This document shows, in pieces, positions 1 through 8,427 of a stretch of 64,000 nucleotides of DNA (positions are counted from its first letter, which is position 1; every line of letters starts with the position of its first letter). The notes below the pieces were generated by a model. The model ran no database searches. It was not told the origin of the DNA and saw only the letters and a list, made by a program, of their open reading frames with translations. Made by a program: the position numbers and the translations under genes. Origin of the DNA: Oscillospiraceae bacterium (GTDB lineage: Bacteria > Bacillota > Clostridia > Oscillospirales > Acutalibacteraceae); NCBI GenBank assembly GCA_022508805.1, contig JAFLUM010000002.1:1-64000 (forward strand). The letters are read 5' to 3'.

Positions 1-66
1 CTCAGTTGGCAGAGCACTTGACTTTTAATCAAGGTGTCCGGAGTTCGAATCTCCGGTGGATCACCA
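1..66 (+). tRNA. tRNA-Lys (anticodon TTT), 5' end cut by window
   Basis: The sequence begins inside the D stem (CTC AGTTGGCA GAGC). It continues with an anticodon stem CTTGA/TCAAG around the loop CTTTTAA, which gives anticodon TTT. The T arm is CGGAG-TTCGAAT-CTCCG, and the 3' acceptor strand ends in an encoded CCA at 64-66. About 10 nt (5' acceptor strand and the first D-stem base) lie outside the window. A strong terminator follows at once, so this is the last gene of its transcript. Confidence 0.95.
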
Positions 67-70
67 ATTT

Positions 71-113
71 AAATCCTTGAAATCCTTTATGCTTGGATTT
101 CAAGGATTTTTTT
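71..113 (+). terminator. Rho-independent terminator of tRNA-Lys
   Basis: A perfect 15-bp stem (71-85 with 95-109) around a 9-nt loop is followed by a T run to 113. It starts 5 nt after the CCA end. Confidence 0.93.
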
Positions 114-153
114 GCATTCATTTATCAAAGCAACGTAAATAACTTAAAAGCAT

Positions 154-183
154 AAAAAAGACAGAGTGAAATCTCTGTCTTTT
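154..183 (-). terminator. Terminator downstream of the SGNH/MBOAT pair (possibly bidirectional)
   Basis: The stem AAAAGACAGAG/CTCTGTCTTTT (156-166 with 173-183) has a 6-nt loop. On the minus strand it ends in a T run (complement of 154-159), so it closes the transcript of the minus-strand gene at 248-1201. It can also catch plus-strand read-through from the tRNA. Confidence 0.8.
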
Positions 184-247
184 ACATTTGATTCAATTAT
201 ATACTTAAAGATGGGGAAAGTAATAATTATTTTATGAAAGAAACTGC

Positions 248-1201
248 TTACTCTTCCACAGTCTTTAAATATCTGATCAAGGCTTCGTTCCACGCTGCAT
301 ATTCGTCATCCTCGCGGTGATCGGGAAGCTGATAGTTGTAATTCAAATATTTTCCGATAAATTTAGTTGTTTTTACGGCACCATAATAATTAACATGGTC
401 GCCTTGGTCCTTTGTGTCTGTTTTCCAGTCAATTGGAATTTCGTCGTGCATCAAATTCAAATCAACATAAGTTATATTGTATTTATCAGCAAGCTTTTGA
501 ACGCCGTTATGCTTTTCATATGTCCAGTTTTTTGCACTGGGAGCACTAAAAAGGAAAAATTCAGCCCCATGTTCTTTGCAAAATTCAGCTATGGACTTTA
601 CGGAATTTTCATTTATAAGTTGAATTTCTGCAGCTTTATCGGTTTCAATCATATAATTTGTATTGTTGGTATACAGAACTGTTTTACTGTAATTAAAGCC
701 TTTATAATCATCTGTCCAAGTATATTCTACCGAGTCATAAAAGTCATTTATTCGAAGAGTCTTCCATCGATTATGATATTTAAAAACAGAAATAAGATTC
801 TCAGCGTTGATGGCAAGAGAATTCATAAATGAGGTTTCGCGGTATATAGCATTAGCCTCCAATAAAACTACTTTAGGGCTTTGATTTTGAAAAGCACGCT
901 TTAACAGGATCTCAGTATAAGATAAATATTGTGCACTGCTGGAGCAGACATAAGAGGTAAAACCGTATTCTTCCCACATTTGCATAGGTGAAATTGATGC
1001 ATAAGCTTCGCTATCGCCTAAAACAAGAACATCTATTGAATTTTCTCTTTCACCGAGTATTCCGTTTGCCGTTGCATTTTCCATACCGGCGGCTTTTTCA
1101 TTGCTCTTGGGGGAAAGAATATAAGAAGATAGAATCAGCAGCAGCGCAAGTATAAGAATAAATGCAGTACATCCTGAAATTCTTTTAATTACTTTAACCA
1201 A
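248..1201 (-). CDS. SGNH-hydrolase-like membrane-anchored protein, MBOAT partner
   Basis: This 317-residue protein has an N-terminal membrane segment (about residues 10-30, rich in L and I), so the rest is predicted outside the cell. The motif VLVLGDSEAYASI (about 58-70) matches the GDS nucleophile block of SGNH/GDSL esterases. A late DHVNYYGA (about 268-275) matches the catalytic Asp-x-x-His block. It lies 16 nt after the MBOAT acyltransferase gene. Such pairs (AlgI/AlgX, DltB/DltD, PatA/PatB types) move acyl groups across the membrane onto a surface polymer, so that role is inferred; the target is unknown. The start is a TTG with only a weak GAGTGAT ribosome site. No ATG occurs before the membrane segment ends, which supports TTG. 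Confidence 0.75.
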   Translation of the reverse strand: MVKVIKRISGCTAFILILALLLILSSYILSPKSNEKAAGMENATANGILGERENSIDVLVLGDSEAYASISPMQMWEEYGFTSYVCSSSAQYLSYTEILLKRAFQNQSPKVVLLEANAIYRETSFMNSLAINAENLISVFKYHNRWKTLRINDFYDSVEYTWTDDYKGFNYSKTVLYTNNTNYMIETDKAAEIQLINENSVKSIAEFCKEHGAEFFLFSAPSAKNWTYEKHNGVQKLADKYNITYVDLNLMHDEIPIDWKTDTKDQGDHVNYYGAVKTTKFIGKYLNYNYQLPDHREDDEYAAWNEALIRYLKTVEE

Positions 1202-1217
1202 TTTCTAATCACTCACT

Positions 1218-2816
1218 TTAAAAATCCGCATAGATCGGGTCAACGGGAACATAACCGGTACCGTATGCGCCGAAAATCACGATATACATTATAAGCGCAT
1301 AATAAAACAGCCATCTTATTACAAGCTTACGCTCTGATATCCATTGTCGCGGAGAAATTCCGCGTTCGGTTAAAATACTGATAGCAAATACTATTGACAC
1401 GGTTATTGCGGTAATGAGAAAGTCAAAACCGTCCATGCCTAATTCTAAAATCGTACCGTTTGTAAACGATTTAAGCGAGAAATTCGTAACGATTATTTCG
1501 AACATAGATAATCCTGCCTTGAGACCTTCAGCACGAAAGAAAAGTTCACCAATACACACAAAAATCGTTGTTCTGACAATTTGCATTATTTTATAAGGTG
1601 CAAAACTGTGGTCAATATGTAGTTTGTTATTGGTCTTATTTACGAGAGGGGTAATTAAATTACCGCACAGTATCAATGTGAAATGGTACATACCAAAGAA
1701 TATGTAATTCCATCCTGCACCGTGCCATAAACCGTTACACAACCATACGCAGAAAAGGGCTATTGCTCCTGCTGTTAAGTGACCGTAATAAACGCCGAGC
1801 TTTTTTCGTGCCTTTCCGGTAAGTTTCCTAATGGGATTCGACATCGAAACGGGATAAAAAATATAATCCTTAAACCATGCTCCAAGGGTAATATGCCAGC
1901 GCTGCCAAAATTCTGATATGGTTTTGGAAAAGAACGGGCGACGGAAATTCTCCGTAATTTTTGTGCCGAATATTTCACCGATTCCTATTACAATATCCAT
2001 TGTGCCTGAAAACTCCATATAAAGCTGGCAGGTGTAAAGAACAGCGGCGGCCGCAATGATGCCTCCATCATATTTTGTGTAATCGGTAAACACATTCTGA
2101 ACAAAAATGTTAAGTCTGTCGGCAACAACAATTTTTTTCATCATACCAAAGAGAATTCGTTGAATACCGAATTTCAAATTCTGAAAGTGTATTTTTTCTC
2201 CCGACCAAAGACTTATCGCTGTATCTGAATAGCGGCAGATAGGACCTTCCATTATTTGCGGGAAGAATGCCATATACAATGCAAAACGACCTATATTTTT
2301 ATCTGCGTGTATTTTTTCATTATAAACGTCAAAAACGTAAGATGCAGCCTGTAGAGTGTAAAATGATATGCCGATCGGTGCTGCAAACTTTGGTATGGCA
2401 AGAGAAATCGGAATTTTAAGTAATGTAAAAATATCGTTAATATTACCGACAAAAAAAGATGAATATTTTAACACGGCAAGAATACTGATATTTGTTACAA
2501 TAGCAACTGCGACAGTAAAGCGCAGCTTTTTTAAATATTTTGCTTTTATAGCCTTTTTTTCTTCTTTTTCGGATTCTTTAAGGAGAGAAGCTCTCTTTTT
2601 TTGCAGAGCAGAAATCCAAAGACCGACACTGTAAACGGATAATGTAGTAAAGAGAAGATATATAATCAGCTTTCCGCTTATTGCCCAAAAGAAAATATAG
2701 CTTGATATAAGCAACACAAGCCAACGGAGCTTTTTAGGAAAAATGCTGTAAATAACAACAACTATGGGCAAGAAAATTCCTAAATATGCAATGGAACAAT
2801 ATGAGGTAAATGTCAT
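1218..2816 (-). CDS. MBOAT family O-acyltransferase (AlgI/DltB-like)
   Basis: This is a multi-spanning membrane protein of about 532 residues with the MBOAT signatures FWQRWHITLGAWFKDYIFYP (about 305-325) and NGLWHGAGWNYIFFGMYH (about 360-378). The latter holds the conserved catalytic histidine. The family transfers acetyl or other acyl groups from a cytoplasmic donor through the membrane to exported polysaccharide, teichoic acid or peptidoglycan. I chose the ATG at 2816 over an upstream TTG because AAGGA sits 8 nt before it. The partner SGNH-like gene follows after 16 nt, so the two are co-transcribed. A TTGACA-17-TATTAT promoter is found about 95-125 nt upstream. The substrate cannot be read from sequence. 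Confidence 0.92.
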   Translation of the reverse strand: MTFTSYCSIAYLGIFLPIVVVIYSIFPKKLRWLVLLISSYIFFWAISGKLIIYLLFTTLSVYSVGLWISALQKKRASLLKESEKEEKKAIKAKYLKKLRFTVAVAIVTNISILAVLKYSSFFVGNINDIFTLLKIPISLAIPKFAAPIGISFYTLQAASYVFDVYNEKIHADKNIGRFALYMAFFPQIMEGPICRYSDTAISLWSGEKIHFQNLKFGIQRILFGMMKKIVVADRLNIFVQNVFTDYTKYDGGIIAAAAVLYTCQLYMEFSGTMDIVIGIGEIFGTKITENFRRPFFSKTISEFWQRWHITLGAWFKDYIFYPVSMSNPIRKLTGKARKKLGVYYGHLTAGAIALFCVWLCNGLWHGAGWNYIFFGMYHFTLILCGNLITPLVNKTNNKLHIDHSFAPYKIMQIVRTTIFVCIGELFFRAEGLKAGLSMFEIIVTNFSLKSFTNGTILELGMDGFDFLITAITVSIVFAISILTERGISPRQWISERKLVIRWLFYYALIMYIVIFGAYGTGYVPVDPIYADF

Positions 2817-2911
2817 TTCATCATTCCTTAATGTCAATAAATCAGTGCATACAGCTTTACAGCCGCTTTGGATTGCAACAGTCAGTAAACCTTATGCATT
2901 TTACAGCCTAT

Positions 2912-2940
2912 ATAATATAAATATACTGTCGTTTTGTCAA
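2912..2940 (-). promoter_or_regulatory. Sigma-A type promoter of the MBOAT/SGNH operon
   Basis: On the minus strand, TTGACA (2935-2940) and TATTAT (2912-2917) are 17 bp apart. The predicted 5' leader is about 90 nt. Confidence 0.75.
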
Positions 2941-3183
2941 GAATAAAGTCAAAATTAACGATAATTACATATTTGCATATATTATCATAATTCTAAATAC
3001 TTTAAGAAAAAAGTGCGTAAAATATTATAATTTTTTTAAGAGGACGTATTCACAAAAGAAGAGTTAAATATATTTTTCGTTGATAAATTGGTCATAGTAT
3101 AATAATTTTATTTTGACCGGAAAAAATAGTGTCAAAGGACAGCGACTTTTGGTCGGAAAATAAATTTTAAAATCGGTGATAAA
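2941..3183. other. AT-rich divergent intergenic region with a pair of direct repeats
   Basis: No gene is seen between the MBOAT promoter and the flavoprotein start. A TATAAT lies at 3098-3103 for the plus-strand gene, but its -35 (TTTCGT at 3075-3080) is poor. Downstream of it, TTTTGACCGGAAAA (3111-3124) and TTTTGGTCGGAAAA (3147-3160) agree at 12 of 14 bases, 36 bp start to start. They lie in the predicted early transcribed leader and could bind a regulator; this is inference only. Confidence 0.5.
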
Positions 3184-4488
3184 ATGATGTCAGTATGGTC
3201 TGCAAAAACAACCTTACCTGCTTTTCCTACACTTGAGGGCAATATTAAAACTGATATTTTGGTAATAGGAGGGGGGATGGCAGGTATCTTATGCGCACAT
3301 ATGCTTTCTGAATCGGGAGTTGACTGTGTGCTTTTGGAAGCCGATAAAATCGGCGGAGGAGTCACAAAAAATACAACTGCAAAAATAACCTCTCAGCACG
3401 GTTTTATCTATAACGGTTTAATAAAAGACTTTGGCATTCAAAAGGCGTTAATGTACCTTAAAGCTAACGAAAATGCGTTAGAAAAATATCGCACATTATG
3501 CCAAAACATAGATTGTGGATTTGAGAATAAAGATAATATCGTGTATTCTGTCGATGATCCTAAAAAAGTTGAAAAAGAGCTGAACGCACTTGCTAAACTT
3601 GGATATAATGCAGAGTATAACAATAGAATACCGCTACCTATAAAGATTTCGGGAGCGGTCAGATTTAAAAATCAAGCTCAATTTAATCCTTTGGCATTCA
3701 TTGCTGCCATAGTGCCCGGACTTAATATTTATGAAAATTCAAGAGTGTATGAGGTGCGCGATAATTGCGCATTCACAAATAAGGGTACGGTCATTGCTAA
3801 AAAAATCATTGTCGCTACTCATTTTCCGTTTATTAATAAATTCGGCGCTTATTTTATGAAGATGTATCAGGACCGTTCATATGTAATCGCACTTGAAAAC
3901 GGACCTAATATAGACGGTATGTACGTTGATGAAAAACCAAAAGGAATGTCGTTCAGAAACTTTGAAAATCTGCTTTTAGTCGGTGGCGGAGATCACAGAA
4001 CAGGCAAACAGGGCGGTGACTTTAGTGAGATAAGAAGCTTTGCCAAAACCCATTATCCGTCATGCCGCGAAATATTGGCTTGGGCAACACAGGACTGTAT
4101 GAGTCTTGACGGAATCCCGTATATAGGCAAATATTCAAAAAACACATCGGATCTATATGTTGCTACTGGGTTTAATAAATGGGGTATGACGTCGTCGATG
4201 GTGGCCGCAACAATACTTTGTGATATGGTTTTGGGGAAACAAAATGATTTTGCAGCCGTTTTTTCACCCTCACGTAGTGTTATCACTCCACAGCTCGCGA
4301 TAAACGCAGGTGAAACTGTAGCAGGGCTTCTTTCTTTAACAAAAAAGCGCTGCCCGCATTTAGGCTGCGCTTTAAAATGGAATTCGTCCGAGCATAGCTG
4401 GGACTGCCCGTGCCACGGCTCGCGTTTTAAAGAAAACGGCGTTTTGCTTGACGGTCCCGCTACCGGTAATATCGGTCACAAAGTATAA
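3184..4488 (+). CDS. FAD-dependent oxidoreductase with C-terminal Rieske [2Fe-2S] domain
   Basis: This 434-residue protein has two parts. Residues about 23-360 are a DAO/GlpD-like FAD domain with the dinucleotide motif ILVIGGGMAGILCAHML near the N-terminus. Residues about 385-434 are a Rieske centre: C390-P-H392 and C408-P-C410-H411 supply the two Cys and two His ligands, and C395 and C410 are placed for the usual disulfide. The arrangement matches the Bacillus YhfW-type family, whose physiological substrate is not established. GGTGAT precedes the ATG; a second ATG follows at once (3187). It converges with the SGNH esterase gene with only 3 nt between stop codons and no terminator between them. 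Confidence 0.88.
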   Translation: MMSVWSAKTTLPAFPTLEGNIKTDILVIGGGMAGILCAHMLSESGVDCVLLEADKIGGGVTKNTTAKITSQHGFIYNGLIKDFGIQKALMYLKANENALEKYRTLCQNIDCGFENKDNIVYSVDDPKKVEKELNALAKLGYNAEYNNRIPLPIKISGAVRFKNQAQFNPLAFIAAIVPGLNIYENSRVYEVRDNCAFTNKGTVIAKKIIVATHFPFINKFGAYFMKMYQDRSYVIALENGPNIDGMYVDEKPKGMSFRNFENLLLVGGGDHRTGKQGGDFSEIRSFAKTHYPSCREILAWATQDCMSLDGIPYIGKYSKNTSDLYVATGFNKWGMTSSMVAATILCDMVLGKQNDFAAVFSPSRSVITPQLAINAGETVAGLLSLTKKRCPHLGCALKWNSSEHSWDCPCHGSRFKENGVLLDGPATGNIGHKV

Positions 4489-4491
4489 GTT

Positions 4492-5166
4492 TTATTTGAG
4501 CAGGGGAATTATGTTTTCCGCAACAACTGTAAAGCCTTTTGCGTTGAGATGAAGCCCGTCATAGCAATATAGGGAGTTTAGGTTACCCTTGCTGTCAGCC
4601 AATTTATCGGTCAAATCAAGCCAAATACATCTGTATTTATCAGCAATTTTTTTTAATTCAAAATTTAACTCTTTTATCGTCTCATTGCTTCTACGTCCTA
4701 CCATTCCTAAAGCGGTAGTGTTCATTTTTTTGTTTACAGGATATACTGCCTCCAAGATAATGTTCGTATTCGGACACGTTTTATTAATTTCCATGATAAG
4801 CTTTTCTATATTCCCGAGGGGATATTCAATGGGAGCTCCGTTGCCGAGGTCATTTGTGCCGATAAGTATAACAAGGTTTTTCGGCGTTATATTAAGAGCA
4901 TTATCGTAAAGTCTTTCAAGTAAACGGTTAGTCGTATCACCGCTGATCCCACGGTTATAGACTGCCTGACCGCTTGCTTTTGAAAAATCGTAGAATAACT
5001 CATACCAGTTAAAAATTTCGGTAATAGAATCGCCGAATAATACCGTTTGATCGGGGAGAGCCTTCGTTTCATTGAGATAACGAAAGTTCTCTCTTTTTGT
5101 TCTTTTTACAAGGTCATATTGATTCATATTGTCAAAGTTTTGTGTTCGCTCTTTAAATAATTTCAT
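4492..5166 (-). CDS. SGNH/GDSL-type esterase or lipase
   Basis: This protein of about 224 residues has the SGNH blocks in order: VLFGDSITE (Ser nucleophile), a Gly block near GDTTN, GTNDLG (Asn block) and YDGLHLNAKGF (Asp-x-x-His) near the C-terminus. It has no signal peptide, so it is probably cytoplasmic. The family hydrolyses esters such as acetyl groups on sugars, or acts as a lysophospholipase or acetylhydrolase. The ATG at 5166 has GGAG 8 nt upstream, and that site overlaps the stop codon of the preceding alpha/beta hydrolase gene, indicating translational coupling. A longer reading to 5190 lacks such a site. Confidence 0.82.
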   Translation of the reverse strand: MKLFKERTQNFDNMNQYDLVKRTKRENFRYLNETKALPDQTVLFGDSITEIFNWYELFYDFSKASGQAVYNRGISGDTTNRLLERLYDNALNITPKNLVILIGTNDLGNGAPIEYPLGNIEKLIMEINKTCPNTNIILEAVYPVNKKMNTTALGMVGRRSNETIKELNFELKKIADKYRCIWLDLTDKLADSKGNLNSLYCYDGLHLNAKGFTVVAENIIPLLK

Positions 5167-5171
5167 TAAAT

Positions 5172-6206
5172 TCACTCCAAATTTATACATTTCTCAAAAA
5201 ATTCACATACCGAATTCATTACCTCCGGGTCTTCTTTAGTGATAAGCTCGTAATCGATGGAACTGTATAACTTTTTTATTTCATCACTGCCTGCAGGAAG
5301 AGAGTTTATTTTACCGAAAACATCATTAAGATAGTTTTCTGCATCGTTTGCAAGATAAACGTTATGATATTTGTTTTCATATGATACGGTTTTTGCTTTG
5401 CTGTTAGTAAGGGTATCTTTCATCCCTACAGGACTGTTACAGACATTAACAGTTGCATCGCGTTCCCCGTGCATAACAAGTGTTGGAATAGAGTTAGCGG
5501 AAATAGAGTTGCAGGATTTTAACAGTCCGATTTTTCCGAAATGGATATAATTGATTATATTGAAAAAGGGATAAAGAATTTTAAGACTAATACCGATTTT
5601 TCCTTTGGCAAAATCGCTGATAAGGCGGTTTTGTGAATTGAACGGTGAAAATGCCGCAATACCCTTTATATCACAGTTTTTGCTGATTACAGCAACATTA
5701 CAAACACTGTACGCTCCCCAAGAGTGACCCATAAGTAATATGGGAAGGCGATTGAGCTTCTCGTTTTCAGTAGCAAAATTTAATGCATATTTCAAATCGA
5801 TGATTCCTTGTGCAAAACCGTATAATTTTTTGCCCTCTGAAGAACACGTTCCCGTATTGTCATATGCCAATACAAGATAACCTTTCTGTGCAAAATAATT
5901 TATTTCGGTAGTATAGCTGAGATGTCCCGCTCCCATACCGTGTGAAAAAATTATAAGAGCTTTATACTCATTTGATTCGGTACTACTGTATAGGAAACCT
6001 CGAATATTTTGGCTTTTGTCGGATTTAAAGCTTATTTCAGTCGCTTGCAGATGTTCAAAATCCTCAGCCTGCATATATTTTAGATTTTCGTTTCCCTCAC
6101 ACCGTTTGCCAAAACCCGCTGTATTTAAAATAAATGCCGCAAAGATAAGCAAAATTAAAAGCAAAGCGAATATCGCAACTAAAGCAATTATCATACCATC
6201 ACCCAT
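5172..6206 (-). CDS. Membrane-anchored alpha/beta hydrolase
   Basis: This 344-residue protein begins with a hydrophobic segment (about 5-27, rich in A, L and I) that looks like a signal anchor. The alpha/beta hydrolase core follows: IIFSHGMGAG (oxyanion region), VLAYDNTGTCSSEGK, the nucleophile elbow GHSWGA, an Asp in HGERDATV, and a late HNVYLA with the catalytic His. It resembles serine aminopeptidase S33/monoacylglycerol-lipase-type enzymes, but the substrate is unknown. It forms a two-gene unit with the SGNH esterase. The start is ambiguous: the ATG at 6206 lacks a good ribosome site, while the ATG at 6194 has GGGTGATGG very close. The difference is four residues. Confidence 0.8.
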   Translation of the reverse strand: MGDGMIIALVAIFALLLILLIFAAFILNTAGFGKRCEGNENLKYMQAEDFEHLQATEISFKSDKSQNIRGFLYSSTESNEYKALIIFSHGMGAGHLSYTTEINYFAQKGYLVLAYDNTGTCSSEGKKLYGFAQGIIDLKYALNFATENEKLNRLPILLMGHSWGAYSVCNVAVISKNCDIKGIAAFSPFNSQNRLISDFAKGKIGISLKILYPFFNIINYIHFGKIGLLKSCNSISANSIPTLVMHGERDATVNVCNSPVGMKDTLTNSKAKTVSYENKYHNVYLANDAENYLNDVFGKINSLPAGSDEIKKLYSSIDYELITKEDPEVMNSVCEFFEKCINLE

Positions 6207-6300
6207 TACTTTAATAGATATACATTAATTTTACCATGGAATACATTTTCGTTCAATATTTTTTCTAATATGAAATCAATCCGTATTTGCAAAAAGTATA

Positions 6301-6329
6301 TTGTATTTTATATGAAAACATTGTATAAT
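6301..6329 (+). promoter_or_regulatory. Sigma-A type promoter upstream of the XRE regulator
   Basis: TTGTAT (6301-6306) and TATAAT (6324-6329) are separated by 17 bp, about 30 nt before the start codon. Confidence 0.75.
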
Positions 6330-6364
6330 TAATCCATAATTGTTTGTAGTCTAGGAGGAGCGAA

Positions 6365-6742
6365 ATGCGTTTAAGGCAGCTTCGGATAATAAGAATTCAA
6401 AACGGACTGACGCAACAGCAAATAGCCGATGTGTTAGGAATAAGCCGTTCAGCTTATTGCAGCTACGAAACCGGGAGACGCTCACCCAATCTTGACATTA
6501 TTGAGAGATTGAGTGAGTTTTATCAAATTCCGGTTGAAACAATAGTCGGGAAAATCGTTGTGGACTACTTTTTTGAAGATTCATATTATGAGGGTCAAGA
6601 GGACACGCGCTATCTTTCACAGCTTAGCCGTCAAGAAAGGGAAATAATTGTTAATTTCAGACGTCTTAATAAAAAGGATAAGGCCGAGGTGGCAAAATAC
6701 CTCAAAGAAAAATTAGCTGAGAAAGGCAATTATGATAAATAA
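6365..6742 (+). CDS. XRE-family helix-turn-helix transcriptional regulator
   Basis: This 125-residue protein starts with a Cro/CI-type helix-turn-helix (about residues 5-60). NGLTQQQIADVLGISRSAYC and a YETGRRSPNLDIIERLSEFY-type continuation are diagnostic. The C-terminal half is charged and helical with no recognised ligand domain. A strong AGGAGG site lies just before the ATG, and a good promoter lies upstream. It leads a run of same-strand genes: a DtxR-type regulator and two flavoproteins. Its targets are unknown; autoregulation is likely by family habit. Confidence 0.9.
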   Translation: MRLRQLRIIRIQNGLTQQQIADVLGISRSAYCSYETGRRSPNLDIIERLSEFYQIPVETIVGKIVVDYFFEDSYYEGQEDTRYLSQLSRQEREIIVNFRRLNKKDKAEVAKYLKEKLAEKGNYDK

Positions 6743-6790
6743 TTTGCCGATTCTCGTTATATATACTGTTACATATTGAAGGAATTAGCC

Positions 6791-7183
6791 ATGAAAAATG
6801 AAATTCTTAATATGACATCATCATTAGAAGATTATCTTGAGGCGATATTTGTGCTTTCTCAGAAAAACGGCAGCGTCCGTGTTACTGATATTGCCGACTT
6901 TTTGAAAGTGTCAAAACCGAGTGTAAACCGTGCGGTGAATACTCTTACGCAAAACGGGTATTTGCAGCATATCACTTACGGCGATATTGAGCTAACTCCG
7001 GATGGTGAGAGCTACGCAGCCAATGTTCTCCACCGCCATAAGCTCATTAAGCATTTCCTTATGGACGAATTAGGCGTAGATGAAAAGAATGCTGAAAATG
7101 ATGCTTGCAAAATGGAGCACGATATGAGTGCGGTTACCATAGAAAAGCTTTATGAATATCTCGAAAGGCGTGATAAACGGTGA
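6791..7183 (+). CDS. DtxR/MntR-family metal-dependent transcriptional regulator
   Basis: This protein of about 130 residues carries a winged helix (about 8-65: SLEDYLEAIFVL, then VSKPSVNRAVNTLTQNGYL) and the start of a metal-binding/dimerisation domain (HRHKLIKHFLMDELG, then a conserved Cys and EHDMS). This is the layout of MntR and DtxR proteins that sense Mn or Fe. Ligand-type residues (His, Cys, Glu, His) are present, and there is no SH3-like C-terminal domain, as in MntR. The ATG at 6791 has AAGGA 7 nt upstream and is preferred to a TTG at 6776. Its stop overlaps the GTG start of the next flavoprotein, so the two are translationally coupled. Confidence 0.88.
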   Translation: MKNEILNMTSSLEDYLEAIFVLSQKNGSVRVTDIADFLKVSKPSVNRAVNTLTQNGYLQHITYGDIELTPDGESYAANVLHRHKLIKHFLMDELGVDEKNAENDACKMEHDMSAVTIEKLYEYLERRDKR

Positions 7184-8427
7184 CAAAGGTCGCTGTTATC
7201 GGCGGCGGAGCTTCAGGTCTTGCTTGTGCAGTCGAGCTTTTGCATACCGTTAAAAATAGGGATGACATCAGTGTTACCGTGTTCGAAAGACTTACCCGCG
7301 TAGGTAAAAAACTCCTTGTCACAGGTAACGGCAGGTGTAATCTTACAAATATGAACGCGGCCGTATCCGGGTACAGGGGGGACACGGCTTTTTCCTCGTA
7401 TGCTCTTTCAAGGTTTACGCCTGAAAACAATATAGATTTTTTTAATAAACTTGGACTTTATACACGCACAGAGGACGAAGGTAGAGTATATCCGCTTTCA
7501 AATCAGGCATCATCCGTTCTCGACGCTCTCAGATTTGAATGTGACCGCTTAGGCGTAAACACTGTTTGTGATTACCGTGCTGTGCATCTCAAAACCGTAT
7601 CTGGAAGTTCGGGTGTAAAAATTGTTGTCAATAACCGCGACCGCTTTGATTATGTTGTTGTAGCCTGCGGCGGAAAAGCTGCTAAAGTACACGGGACCGA
7701 CGGGGACTCTTATGAGCTGTTAAAAATGCTCAACCATGATATAACTTCTATTGCTCCGGCTTTAGTATCCCTTAACTGTGATGATTTTACAAAGTCTCTC
7801 AAAGGAATTCGCTCTATTTGCGGGATAAAGCTCATTATCGATGATAAAACTGCCTATGAAAATTACGGTGAGGTACAGTTTACCGATTACGGTTTGTCGG
7901 GTATACCGATAATGCAGTTATCAAGATTTGTATCTGTTTCTCCGTCTGACAATATTTTTATCTGTCTTGACACAACTCCTGATTTTACTTACGACGGTAT
8001 AATCGATTATCTTAATACAAGGCGGAACGTTGATACAGGGCTTTGTGAAAATATGTTGAGCGGAATTATGAACAAACAGCTTTGTATTGCTCTTATGAAA
8101 GAATGCGGAATAGCAGTCAACGGCAGAGTGAATAATCTTTCCGATTATGAACTGACTAAACTTGCTGATATACTTAAATGCTGGAAAATTAAAATCAAGA
8201 ATTCGCGCGGATTTGATTTTGCGCAAGTTACCGCCGGCGGTGCTGATTGCTCGCAGTTTTATGCAGAAACAATGGAATCAAAGCTCGTTAACAATTTGTT
8301 TTGTTGCGGTGAAGCACTGAATATTGACGGCGACTGCGGCGGTTATAATCTTCAGTGGGCATGGAGCTCGGGACGTCTTGCGGGAGCGTCGATCGGTGAG
8401 AGGATAAACAATGCTGAGAGTAAGTGA
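7180..8427 (+). CDS. BaiN/RdsA-type (HI0933-like) NAD(P)/FAD-dependent oxidoreductase
   Basis: This 415-residue flavoprotein has an N-terminal FAD motif VAVIGGGASGLACAVEL, the family hallmark GKKLLVTGNGRCNLTN (about 45-60) and a C-terminal FAD-closing block GGYNLQWAWSSGRLAG. These are typical of the HI0933/YhiN group that includes BaiN. The reaction of most members is not known. The start is GTG at 7180, overlapping the stop of the DtxR-type gene, and the 3' end overlaps the next flavoprotein gene by 17 nt. The chain DtxR-flavoprotein-flavoprotein is therefore one coupled unit, suggesting redox work tied to metal state. That link is inference. Confidence 0.9.
   Translation: MTKVAVIGGGASGLACAVELLHTVKNRDDISVTVFERLTRVGKKLLVTGNGRCNLTNMNAAVSGYRGDTAFSSYALSRFTPENNIDFFNKLGLYTRTEDEGRVYPLSNQASSVLDALRFECDRLGVNTVCDYRAVHLKTVSGSSGVKIVVNNRDRFDYVVVACGGKAAKVHGTDGDSYELLKMLNHDITSIAPALVSLNCDDFTKSLKGIRSICGIKLIIDDKTAYENYGEVQFTDYGLSGIPIMQLSRFVSVSPSDNIFICLDTTPDFTYDGIIDYLNTRRNVDTGLCENMLSGIMNKQLCIALMKECGIAVNGRVNNLSDYELTKLADILKCWKIKIKNSRGFDFAQVTAGGADCSQFYAETMESKLVNNLFCCGEALNIDGDCGGYNLQWAWSSGRLAGASIGERINNAESK

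Noticed and set aside
317-832. 171-codon plus-strand frame opposite the SGNH-like gene
   Set aside because: No ribosome site, no family features, and the opposite strand encodes a protein with clear catalytic blocks.
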